64,000 nucleotides of DNA from Ochotona curzoniae. Lineage: Eukaryota > Chordata > Mammalia > Lagomorpha > Ochotonidae. This document shows, piece by piece, positions 44,301 to 57,600 of the stretch. A program made the position numbers and the translations under genes. A model generated the notes under the pieces. That model was not told where the DNA came from. It did not search any database and saw only the letters and a list, made by a program, of their open reading frames with translations. The DNA is taken from NCBI RefSeq assembly GCF_017591425.1, contig NW_024467119.1, positions 25,579,001 to 25,643,000 on the forward strand, given 5' to 3'. Numbering within the stretch: position 1 is the first letter of the stretch; each line of letters begins with the position of its first letter.

Positions 44301-47300
44301 TCTGAAGTGATCCCAGACCTAATTCTTATGTGTGCATGCCAATACAGGGTCTGGTCACAGTTGGTCTCCCAAATCAGCCTACATACAACTGGTAGTTGCA
44401 ATTGCTAGGTCAGTTTTGCTTCCAGCCCTGTCTTCTACACAAACTAATGGGTATTGCAGTCCAGCCAAATCCTGGCCCAGCACACTTGGCCCTCATTCAA
44501 ACCAGCGGGAGCTATAGTTGACACGACCCAGAATAACCCCTACCAGGCCTGCCCCCTGCCCTATTTTCTGCACTTGCCAGCAAGACAGCAGACTGGTCTA
44601 GTCTCTCCCTCATCTCATTCCGCTCTCATACATGTCAATGGGCATTGAAGCCTAGTTGAATGCAACCAGTCCACACACATACTGGTGGGTGCTTCTCTCT
44701 GACCAGCCATGCCTGCCCCTCATCCTGGTTTCCATGCTCACCAGTAAGAGTTGCAGCCCATGAGAGAGGTGCCCACTATTTCCCTCATGGGTTCACTCCC
44801 AATCCTGGATCTTGCACTCTCCAGGTGGTTCTGTAGGTTAGCTTGAAAGTTTGGCCCACGAACTACCACGTGCTGGCTGATGCTGTGGCAAAGCCCAGTC
44901 AACCCACACTTACTCTGACTTATGCATGAACCAGTAGGTACAGTCCATACAGCCTGACTTTCCCTGGATCCAGCTTACATGAAGGCCAACAGGTGCTGTA
45001 GCCCTGCTCAACCTGGTCTGCCTCGAGTCCCAGCTCTCATACTCGCCAGTGGGAATAGTGTTCCAGCAAAGAAGCCCCGTAACTCTCTACCAGATTAGCC
45101 CACTCTCCTCTAGGTCTCACATGTGCTGGTTGGGTGCGGCAGCCCAGTCTGTCATGGCCCACCTCACCTCAGCATTTGCCAGTGGGTGCTGTAGCCTGGT
45201 CTGGGATGGCCCGCCTCCAGTTCCAGCTCATGTTGGTGGGGACTACAACCTAGCCAGTCTGGCCAGCACCCAGTCCTGGCATGAATGTGAACTGGCTGGT
45301 ATTGTGGCCTGACCCACACACCATTGTTGTTCACAGATTTACCAGTGGGTGATATGAACTGGCCTAGCCTGGCTTGTGCAAGACCTAAACCAAAGGTAAG
45401 CCTGTGGGTACCATTCCCTGGTCAGGTCTGGGTTGCTCCCTTTTTTGGTTCTTGCACTCACCTGCACGGACTGTGTCCCAACAGAGGAGTTCCCCAAGCT
45501 CCTCCTCCTCCATCAGAATCTCTCCCAATGCCAGATCGCACACACTGGTGAGTCCATGGGCCAGCCCTTCTTCGTCAACCTCCTGTCCTAGCAGGAAAGA
45601 TGGCCTTTCCTGACTGGCCCTCACCCATTCTGGTTCCTATTGTTGGGCGCCACAGCCCATCCAAGTCTGGTCTACACCCAGATACAGCTAACACATGGCT
45701 TGGCAGGGGCAGAGACCTAGTCCAACCTGTCCTACACCCAACCTGGTTCTCATGAGCACCAGTGGGTGTTGGAATCTAGCCTAGTCTGGCACACCTAGAC
45801 CCAGTCCACACTCATGCCAGAGGACACTGCAGCCATGTCTAGACCAGACCGTAGCCCCAATTCCATCCCCTGAGCTCACCAGTGGAACCCAAACCCCAGC
45901 TGGGGCGTCCCCTTCGTTCCCTAACCAGGCCTGATTGCAGCCACAGATCTTGCATGTTCCAGTGGTTGCTATGGCCCAGCTTAGTATACCCCCCAGCTGT
46001 GTTGGCCTTTGCCTTGGGATGCTGCAGCCTGACTCTGCTCAGTCTGCTCCCATTCCTGGCTCATGTAAACCAGTAGGTGTGGCAGCCTAGCCCTGTATGA
46101 CCTGCACTCCATCCTAGTTTCTGCAATTGACAGTGGGCTATGGTTCGTTTAGCCCTGTCCAGTCTGCTCCCTTCCAAAACCAACTCACACACTTGCTGAC
46201 AAATGGAGATACCCTGCCCAATACCCAGGCCTGGACCACGTGCTTACCAGCAAGAGCTATGACCCTAAATTATGTCAAGATTGTCAAAAATAAATAAATT
46301 AATTAATAAAAAAGAGATTTATTTATTTTTATTTCAAAGGCAGATTAACAGAGGAGAGAGAAATATCTTCCATTTACTGGTTCACTCAGCCACATGGCTG
46401 GAACTAAGTCAATTTTAAGCCTGAAGTCAGGAGTCAGGAGCTAGGAGCTTCCTGAGCTGGGTCTCCCATGTGGGTGTAATGTCACCCTCCGCTGCTTTCC
46501 CAGGCCCCAAACAGGGAACTGGATGGGAAGCAGAGCAGCTAGAACAGGAATTGGTGCCTGCTGGGGTCTGTGTAGTGGGTCTGGAAGATGCAAAGGTGTG
46601 AAGAGAACTGTTCCATTGCAGGCAAGGCCGCAAGGAATCTCCTACTGCATGGCAAGGCTTGGTGGGTGTCTCTACAACCACGTGAAAAGCAGTTCCACCT
46701 TCCTTTGCATGGACACCAGACAACCCTGCTGAGAATTCTATAATTTATTTAGGCATTGTCTGCCACTGCTGAGTTGGTCTTTACTATCAATGTGAGCTTG
46801 GAAGTTGATGTTGTTAACGTCTTGGCAAAAGGGCCTTTTACAACTCATGTTGTCTCTGTCTCTGCTACCCCATTTGACCATCGTTAATCTTTAGGTTCCC
46901 CCCTTTTTTGTGATGCATTTCTTCCCTTAACTGATTCAAGATTAAGTTGTAGAATGAGAACTGTAGTAAGAAATGTGTTACTGATTGATACGCACCATCT
47001 ATTGAGAACTTCTACTGAGAGCTTTAAAGTGAAACAAAGAGTAGAATCATCCTTGGAAATACCCACTTAACTATGTCTGTGCCATAGCTTGTGACTGCTT
47101 CTGTATAAATAAAGGAGACAGCTTTCTTGCGTGGCCCACTATAATCCTGAAATTGTAGTGGTCCATTTCTTTTCTCTCTACGTTTATTCCACGCACCCTT
47201 CTCAAGTTTCAAACTCGGCTGCAGCTGGACTCCGGCAGGTGCCCGTATGGGTTGCAGGCAGGGGATTAGCCAGTTGAGCCATGGTGCCAGCCCTTAAAGC

Positions 47301-48607
47301 TGCTCTTAATAAGCATCATATGCTGAGAAACTGCCTGTTCTCACGGTGACAGAAACATACCAATCACATTCTTCTTGCTTTGCTTCCAAAGCAGCTTCTT
47401 GCAAATGCTCCTGGGAAGGACCAAGTACTCACTCTCGTGCCATGCATGTGGGATACAAGGATGGAGTTCCTGGCTCCTGACTTAGGCCTGGCCCAGAGCA
47501 GGCTATTGCAGGCATCTGCAGCGATCTCCATCTCCTGTCTTCTCTCCCTCTCTCTCAACTATTCTGCCTTGAGGTAAGTAATAAATAAATGTTCAAAAAC
47601 AAAGAGAGACACAACCATTCAAGTACTGTGGACAGCCACTTACCCAGTCAACAAGCCTGAAGGTAAGTGATGTGAATGTGAACCTGGGTCCAGCTGCAAA
47701 CCAACTGGATCAAAAAGCCAACTTAACTGAAGACTCGGGTGTCAAAAGAACAGTAATTCAACCCAAACTGTGAGACATGGTAGCTAATTCCTCATGAGCA
47801 AATAAACCCTCATTATTCATAGTTTCGTATCTTCCAAGTTTTACCACTTTTTGATTCATGAATTTTGGAATAACCAATTAGTTACTGGACACTGCATCTG
47901 TCACAACACAATCCCCATTAAAATGCCTATGGGTAAGTTTCTCTCTTTGAACACTATTTTTTCTACTTGTAGCAATTCACAAATTTGATCACCAGCTCAA
48001 TAACACGATCAGTTCATATCTACTTCAATTTTGCATGCCTAGCATGCAGCTGACTGGCCGATGTTATATATGTATGAAGGGGTAGTTTTGATCTTCTCCA
48101 GCTTTTCACCAATTTTCATTTTTCTCTTTGGTGGATTTGAAAGCTTATACCCCACCCCACCCCCCAAAAAACTGTTCACATGACAACTTCTGTATGGTAT
48201 GGTTTATAAACATAAGCCAATGTTTTATCTGGTATCCAAGTAAAAGAAAGCAACAAAACAGTCGAACATTGGATGCAAACTGGCAGGTCAGACTTGTGAG
48301 ATATCCTTAGAGATGTTACAAAATAACCCTGACTTTATACAAATTGTATTAACTACAGAGCTAAGAACATGCTACTCTACTGTATGATTTTACTTCATAA
48401 AGTGTAGTATTTGGCCTTTTACATATGTAAATCAGACAAAAGTTCATTACACAAAAAAATCATGGTACATAAAATCTTTCACATGTCACCTGCTATTTGG
48501 GGACAGGGATGGAAGCACGTACCCTTGTGCAGCACGGCAACCTGACCAAGGGAGCAGGCAGTTACCAATAGAGTTACTTCAGCAAGTGCAAAGGCAAGGC
48601 TTTTTTG

Positions 48608-48641
<34 letters not shown>

Positions 48642-51600
48642 GCCCACTGAGAAATAAATTTCAAACAGTAAAAAAATATAAGGAGATGAGATGAGCCAAC
48701 TGTAGGAATGATTCAACCCAAAGAACTATCAGTAGTTTCAGGCATATCAAGAAATCAGTTATGGTAGGGCCCAGCAGCATGGCCTACCGGCTAAAGTCCC
48801 TCGCCTTGAACGCTCCAGGATCCCATGAGAGCTGGTTCTAACCCCAGCAGCTCCACTTCCCATCCAGCTCCCTGCTTGTGGCCTGGGAAACCAGTCGAGG
48901 ACGGCCCAATGCTTTGGGACCCTGCACCCATGTGGGAAACCAGGAAGAAGTTCCTGGATCCTGGCTCTGGATCGGCACAGCACCAGCCGTTGTGCTCACT
49001 TGGGGAGTGAATCACCGGATGGAAGATCTTTCTGTCTGTCTTTCCTCCTCTCTGTGTGTCTGACTTTCCAATAAATAAATAAATCTTAAAAAAAAACCCC
49101 AAGAAATCAGTTATGGTAACCTGAAGTTTACCTCAGGCATTCCAAGCCTGTTACATTGAAGTTTTCAAAATAAAAATGAAAACAACAAAAAAGCCCCCAA
49201 AGAGTTACAGCAATAGAGGGAGAGAGAAAGAGTGACCTTTCACCTTTCGGTTCACTCCTCAAATGGCTGCAATGGCTGAGTTTGGGCCAAGCCGAAGCCA
49301 GGAGCCAGGAACTTCTTCTGGTCTCCCACATAGATAGCCAGGAGCCAAGCACTCAGGCTATCTTCCAACGACTTTTCCCAGGCTATCAGCCACGAGCTGG
49401 ACTGGAAGTGGAGTGGCTGAGTCATGAACCAGCACCCATACGGGATACTGGTGTCAGAAGCAGCTTTACTTGCTACACACACAGCCAGCCCCATGTTTTT
49501 CTTTCTTTTTTTAAGATTTACTTTTTTGAAAAGCAGAGAAACAGAGTAGAAAGGACAGAGAACTAGGGATTTTCCGTCTGATTCACTCTGCAAATAGCCA
49601 CCCCAACCAGGCTGGGCAAGGGCAAAGCCAAGAACCAGGAACTCCTTCTCGGTCTCCCTGTGGCTGACAGGGGCCCAAGTTCTAGGGTCTTAAGCTGCTG
49701 CTGCAATAGCAGGGAGCTGGACTGGAAGTTGAACAGCAGGGCCTTGAACCAATGATCAAAAAGGATGCCAGCATCACAAGTGGTGGCTGACTCACTGTAC
49801 CACATCACTGGCTCCCAGGGCTTAGGTCTCCCAGAAAAGACATCTGAGCTATAAATGAAAAAGTTAGGTCTATGGAAAACTAAAATTGGGAAGTAGATGC
49901 AATCACCTCACAGACACCCGTAACCATATTCTTTGCTTGCCTTTTTCTGTTGTCAAGGCAAATGGCACATCATTCAGTTTAGCTTCACAGTGTTCCTGCA
50001 GAGGGTTCTCTTGGCATTTAGTGGGAATCCCTGCTTTCAGGCCTACACTCTGCAGTGCAGGCTGCCCTGAACCTAAGTGCCTCTGAAAAGTACGTGGAGA
50101 AGGGCAGGCAGCACTGACCTTCAGCTGAGCACCACTGCTGCACAGAGGCCAAGCTCTTGAAGTTTGTCCTGACAGGGCAGAGACCCGTGCTCTGATCTGC
50201 ATCCAGCCAGCTATGACGGCTCAGAAGCTGCAAGCTGGTAAGTCAGCTAACGAGACCCCCACTCCCCAAGCCATAAGGACACAGCCAAAGCTCTGCTGGG
50301 GAGGCCAGGAGACCTTCTTCATGCGAGGAACCCCAGCTAAGGGTGCGTATGTACAAACTGCAATAGCAGAATGAGTTCCTAATTTTCAAGTAAACTGTAG
50401 TACTATGTTTTGATGTAAAACAATTTTCACAAGATGCTTGGGCCATTTCCCCCAGCTGGTGTCCTACCTCATAGCATTCACAGTAGTTTTTAAGACATCC
50501 TGATCGCTTGCAATTACATCCTTTGCTATGACGTCGATCCGACTCTCCCTCCTTTCCTTTCCCTATCTTCGGCTTGAAGGCTTCTGGATTTCTGTCAAGG
50601 CATGCCTATCAAAACAGATCAAAGCACAACTGAGGCTGAATCACAGATGGTATCTCACTGCAAAGGGAATAAATATGCTTCCTTACAAAACAATTTCCAT
50701 TCTTTAAAAAAAGTGAAATTGGAGATTACTGTTAAATAAAATAAAAAATAATCACCTTTATTGCTTTTTGCCTTTCATTTTCATGTTCCAAATTGTTATA
50801 ACAATTAGTACAATTGCAGTTGTTGCAAAATTCACCATTTGCAAAACAATCACAATATCTGAAAAGTAAAAACCAGTATAAGATTAACACTCATTAAACA
50901 AAAGTAGTAATTACCTGAAGACATATATATAAACACACGCACACACATTTTATATACATGGTATGCATGTGGCAAAGCATTTACAAATATAAACAGGTTC
51001 ACATAGTTACAGAGTTAATACATACTATCAATCATACTCAATCAGGCTAAAAATTTAAGTCACCAACTAGAATTTTGGCCTAGAAACCTAGCCTAAGTAA
51101 TAATAATGTCAACACAGGAGCTATGTGATTGTATGTGTTCCCTAAGTAAGTTACTTCAAAATCCTGAAAAACATAAAAACACTAATAGGACCTGCTCACC
51201 TGAGCTAACTTAGGGCTTACTGACCCCCCAAGAAGAGCAACTGTTTTATCTTGGAGCTTAATGCTAACAAATTAATTATGTAAAGCCTTGCAAAATGGTT
51301 CAGAGGGTGGGCATTTACGCTAGCCATTATGACAGGGTTAGGATGCCTGTGTCTTAATTAGCTCCAGCTCCTGGCTCCTGCTCTGTGCCGGTGTAGACCT
51401 CTGGAGCTAGTGCCAATGGTTCCTGTGATTGGGTCTGAGCCACCCACAGGGCAAGCACTACACTAATTCCCTGGTTCTAGACTTCACGAACTGAGGAACA
51501 ACATCCAAAATTACCTTAGCTGGGATCCCAAATACAAACGTCAGAAATAAACTCCAACTTCCTATTCAGCACAGAAAGGCTGTCTACCTCATGCTGCTGT

Positions 51601-54600
51601 GTTTCTACCTTGGAAGCTGGTTTTCTGGAAAAAAAGGATATTTTTACACTGCCTTCAGTGCACCAACACGCACGTGGACGTTTACTCAGAGGACTTAAGC
51701 TTATGAAACTCGCGTGTTAGGAAGCCTTAGTTAGCTCTTACTTATTATTATTATTATTATTATTATTTTAGCTCTTGCTGATTTGTAAGAGTACTTCCAA
51801 TTGCATCAAGTGAGTAAGCAGCTGCAGAAACACTTACAATTTCAAGCATAGGGATTTTGTACAATTACAGGGTTTTCTGGGCCGACTTGCAGACTCCGAT
51901 GGGATTACGCTATGCAGGAGAGAACAAAGATCCACATGTTCATCAATGAAAGCACGTAGTACAAATTATAAGTCTCTAAACTGTAAATTCTTCCTAGGAT
52001 AAATCTACAACCAACACCATTCATCTTTAGTAAAAATCTGTCCCGTTATTATTTCATCATCACAAAGTTCAAAGACAAGTTGTAACATGAAAAGAGAGGG
52101 AAAGAGCTAAGATCCGGGATAGCCTTTTCAAATGGGTAAGTTATCAACAGCTGCCAGAGACCACTTCACAGCCACTCCTACTTCTGAGAGGAAAAAGTTA
52201 AAGGCTCCTTAAAAATCTCAGGATGCTATTACAAAAAGCGGTTAAAGTCAAGGGGCACACAGAGAAACTGGAGATTCAGTATGGCTGATGCCACCTAACC
52301 GAGCAAACACTGTTTCTAACTTGGTATTGTTAAGGCAGCAAGTAGCAGATCAACAAACAGCAACAATGACAAAAGGAAACAAGCATCAAATAAGCAAAAA
52401 AAAAAAAAACCCAGGATCTAACACACCACTTCTAAATAGCTAGCATCTTCATTACAACCACATTCTCAGGATGAAAATCAACAGGAGTGTGGCAAGGCTG
52501 GTGAAGCTGATACAGGGCATTTGAGAGTTCTGTGATTGAATTCTGCACTGAAGCTGGTTCAACTGCTTCACTTAGGTTTGTTCCAAATACTCACCCATTG
52601 AACGGGAGCCTTGCCTGGGTCTGGACACCAGATGTGCCGGTAAAGTTTGAGTTGCTCGCTATGGACACGTAGGAAGACTGCTGGAGCTACAGGTAAAGAA
52701 AGCTGGCTTTACACCATATTGTACAAATATGCCAGATACTCTCAGACACAATGATCAGCATTATTAATCGGTGGCCATAGAAACACATTCCAAAGCACCT
52801 TTCAGTATATAGGTAGATTTCTGTTTCTGTTTTTTTTTTTCCCTGAAATATTTATTTACTTATTTGAAAGATAGAGTTATAGACAGAGAGAAAGAAAGAG
52901 AGGTGGGGAGGGGAGAGCCACAGAGATATCTTCCATTTGCCGGCTCACTTCCTAAATGGTTGCAAGGCTGAAGCCGGGAGCTAGGAACTCTTTCTAGGTT
53001 TCATGGGCCCAAGTCCTTGGGCCATCTTCTGTTGCTTTCCCAGTCACATCAGAAGGGGGCTGGATCAGAAATGGAGCACCTAGGATATGAACCTACACCC
53101 ATGAGGGATGACAGTGTCACAGACAGCAGTTTAATCTTCTATACCATAATGGAGGTGCCGTCTCTCTTACAACTTGGGCTAACCAATTAGAACATGGTAT
53201 TAATTTGATTGCATACATAAACCTTCTATCTGTTTCGTGAAATCAGCACTCTCCCCTCCTCCTAACGTTAGTCTTTAGCTTGCTTCCTAAGATAACCAGA
53301 TGACAGGGTTGGTGAAGGCACGTCACCCACAAATGCATCCCACATTTCTGTTTTCCAAGCACAAGTCAGTGGCTTCATATTTATGTCTGAGGGAAGGCTT
53401 TATTATAATCAGGCTTTCTTAAAAATTCATTTGGACTCTGCTGAGTTTAACTTCAATGTGATTTTTTTTTCCTCCCATCTTCAAATGTTGCCCTCATCAA
53501 GCTACTCTCAGCTCCCAACTGACTTACTCCTATATCTGGCTCGACTCGTATATTTGTAAGTGCTGTAGAGACACAGAAATAAGCCCAGAAGTTTTGGCTG
53601 ACATTTTCAAATTCTAGAAACAGCCATTTTAATTTGGAGCTAAGTTTCAGAATGCAACAGTGTTAGCCATCTTAGATTCAGTTCCCATTCCTGACATGCG
53701 GTGACTTCCCTTCTCCCACATACCTGAGTAACATACTGAGCTGGAAGCACTGCGTAACCCACATTTCCTGTTCCCGGAGCAGGTGCCAGGACAGTGCCTG
53801 GTGGCAGGTTGGTGAGATTGGGCTGGATCTGTGGCAGTGGTGTGGCAGGCATGATCAACCGCTGCTGGGGCTGGCTAGTGGTCACAATTTGTGAACTTGG
53901 ATTGATTGGCTTGGGAACAACCTAAAAAGAAGGGAAATATATCCATGATCACCAAATAACTTCACAGTTGTTTATGCAGTGTAAATCTCTTGGCTCTAAG
54001 TTAGAGCTTTCACTGTGAAGGGTAAGTTGTAGGCGTAGAAGACTGAGAAGCTGTGTGATACTTACTTGCTTGACAGTCTGAGCCGGAACGATTGGAACAG
54101 ACATCCGTACCGGGGTTGTATTAACGACCACTGGCTTTGCTTTTTAGAAAAAAGAAAAATATGGACAATTTGTTTAGAGAAATATTTTTAAGCAGTTATG
54201 ATGTTGTTCTCCCAGTTTATCTGCATGAAACAGCTTAAAGAATTCCACTTATTTCCTGTTTTGGGCAATCTTTAATCAGGATACTTGTAGTTTCACACTA
54301 ATCATCCCATCTTACCAGGAAACCCATGGTTACGGCTGCCACAGTCTAGCTACTCTAGGAGGGTTTATTTAACTGAAAACATTCATTATGTAGCCAGATG
54401 ATTTAAACACTCAGTATTAAATCCAGTGAAGTGAAATGTTACACAAATGAAAGAATTGCCGTTGGTGAGCCCAAGTAACAATACTGCTCTATACTAAAAT
54501 TTCAAACTGTTACACTTCTATTCAAAGCAGGAAAAATGACAACATAAATCAGTATTAACACAATATACAGCATAGTATAAAAGGTAGGCATATGGTGATA

Positions 54601-57600
54601 CATCAATTTAAGTCACTGCTTTTGATGCAAGCACTCTACAATGGAGTTCAAGTCCTGGCTGTTCCATTTCCAGTCCAGCTCCCTGATATTGTACCTGGAA
54701 AGGCAGCACAAGATGGAACTCCTGACTTTAGCTGGCCCAGGCTTGACCACTGTGGCCATTTCAGGAGTGAACAGGAGAATGGAAGATTTCTGTCATTCTA
54801 GCTTTCAAATAAATAAAATAACTCTTCACATACATATACATATTAAAATTTATGAAGTTCTAAACCTAGCTCTGTGATTTTCTCAATACGTTAACTCTCA
54901 CTGTCCAAATCTTTTGCAATATGGATAGTACCTACGCTGGCTCATGAAAACTCATTAGTGTCTAACAAACAGCAAGTGCTCCATACTACTTGCCTTTATT
55001 GTTACTGTTATTATCATAAGCATCACGACTTGACACATGGCACTGTAACCATTGCTATGCAGAAGCAGAAACACAAGACACCTGCTCTCAAGATTACACT
55101 CTAGTGCAATGGATCTGGCAAGGACTCAAAAAAGACCAGCAGGACTAAAGAACTGGAGTGCAGAGGAAAAAGAATTTTCATTGCATTGTGCAAGGCTGCT
55201 GACACGGGCCCTAATTAATAGGCAGACCACTAAGAGGGCCTGCAGGCTGCAGAAGGGACTACATGGCAGAGGCACCAGGAATGCAGGCCCAGTCCTGGGA
55301 AGCAGCAAAGCAATCCACACAACACTAGTGAAGAGGTCTGGATAGATGTTGGGGTTACAGCCAACAGGCAGAGGCAAGAGGCGGACTGCAACCATTTAGC
55401 TGAGGGCCTTGCATGTTAGGGTGAAGTCTGCACATTTATACAGGAAGAAAGAGTAAGCTGCAGCTAAGTGACTGCTGCAGTGAGAGCTATCTGAATGGAA
55501 AACCCCAGGACGAGCAGGCTTGAAGACAGAGAGAAATGCTGGGATCACACTGAGCCAAGACATCGGTACTATGCATTTGAACCAAAACAAGTACACATGC
55601 TAAAACTATATGCTAGGGCCTGGCGCGGTGGCCTAGTGGCCAAAGTCCTTGCCTTGAATGCACCAAAGTCACATATGAGCTCCGGTTCTAGTCCTGGCAG
55701 CCCCACTTCTCATCCAGCTCCCTGCTTGTGGCCTGGGAAAGCAGTTGAGGATGGCCCAATGTGTTGGGACCCTGCTCCCACGTGGGAGACCTGGAGGAAG
55801 TTCCTGGCTCCTGGCTTCGGATTGGCATAGTACCAACCGTTGTGGCCACTTGGGGAGTGAATCATTGGATGAAGATCTTCCTCTCTATCTCCCCTCCTCT
55901 CTGTGTATCTCACTTTGCAATAAAAATAAGTAAATCTTAAAAAAAAAAAAAACCCTATATGCTGGCTTCCCTTCAGATAGTATAAATCTTATGCCCTTTT
56001 ATTTATTTCTTTAAAAAAAAACCTGCTTGCTGTATTTCTGGTCTGAAGGAGGAATTTAAAAGAGTACAAACAACATCTCTTTTCAGATTTCATTTATGCC
56101 ACAGTAAGGCCTGCAGGCTAATCTGAGAGATGAGGCTGAGATAATGGGATCTAAATTGCTCTGAACAGTAAATGAAAAATAGACTTTCTTGGACAGAATG
56201 GCTACTGTGGCATGAACAGACTGTTTATTTTTGGGAGGGCTGGAAGGTTGATGACTAAAGGTAACACTGTGAGTTCTGGAAAGAGAACATCAGAGAGAGG
56301 GTGCTTTGATCTGAGAGGCAGCAGGTGCACAGCAAGGTGACAGGCCAACAAGAAGAACTGGGGAGGGCAGGAGCATTCCAGAGAGTGGGGAGTGCACAGC
56401 TCTGTGATGATGCCAAAAGGCAACACATCTCAGTAAGGTTGCTACTCAAGAAGAGTATATGGCCATGAAGTATAGGAGCAGTGTCACCTGACATGAACTG
56501 GAAGTTGTTCCTGTTCACCTTTGATTCTCCTTAATTGCAGCCAAGCATCAGGAAAGGTCTAATAATCACTGCAGATGAAACTCCACAACAGTAGTGGGAA
56601 ACAGAAAGTGAGCTGGAATTCATGCTGGGGACGCAGGGCAGTGGCCTCCTCCTGCACCTGCTTCCTGGAGAGGCTTCCTAAGTCAGCCACAGGCAGAGGG
56701 ATACACCAGGTACCTGGTCAAAGGAATCTGACTTGCCCTTGGTCACAGCAGACAGGGGGACCATCCCTGCTCCTACCCTGCCTGTGTGTATCTCACACAC
56801 AACACACATACCACACCTAGAAAACCTGGGAACCCAAGTGTACACGGGTTTGGTCTCTGTACATGAGGGAATGCAGATGATATAAAACCAAGTGGTCAGC
56901 AAAGAGAACACCCTAAACACTTAGGAAAGGGCAGGACAAAACCAAGGCCCCCGCCTGTGCACACGTTAGCAATCATCACTGCAGGTTACATAGCAGTTGG
57001 CACACTCTTCAACATTTTTATTATGTGAAAGGGACTCTGAACCATCCTTTGGAACATCCTGCTTCCAAACTTCAGGAACCATCACCACAAGAGATGGAGG
57101 CTTCTTCATGTCTTTAAGCTGAATTCCTCCTTCTCCCAGTTGGACTCTCCACAGCCCTGTTCTGCCCTTTGCCATGAGCAGGCAACAAACAGGCTGTGAC
57201 CTTTGAACTTTGGCTTCTGTTTCTATACTGCTTTTGAAGGAAGCCTAGTTCCTTTTGGAATGTCAGAAAACTCCTCTCGGGAAATCAGGCCATTGGAAAG
57301 ATCGTAATATATTTAACGCCACATTTACATTTTCTGTTATCTCCCTCTCTATATATCCACTCACCCATCCATGCAATTTTCCTTTTATCCATTTAAATTT
57401 TTCTTTTTGCCTTTCTTTTCCTGTCCAGAAAAAGATCTGTATACATATACAATATGTTACTTCCCGTTAGTATTAACTTAAATTGTCATTTTCTCTCAGC
57501 AGGTGAACGAACTAGCCATCAACAATGGGTAGCTTCAAATCTCTGAACTTTTAACAAAACTGGAAAAATAACCATGATCCTTAATGCTTCTATTTATTTC

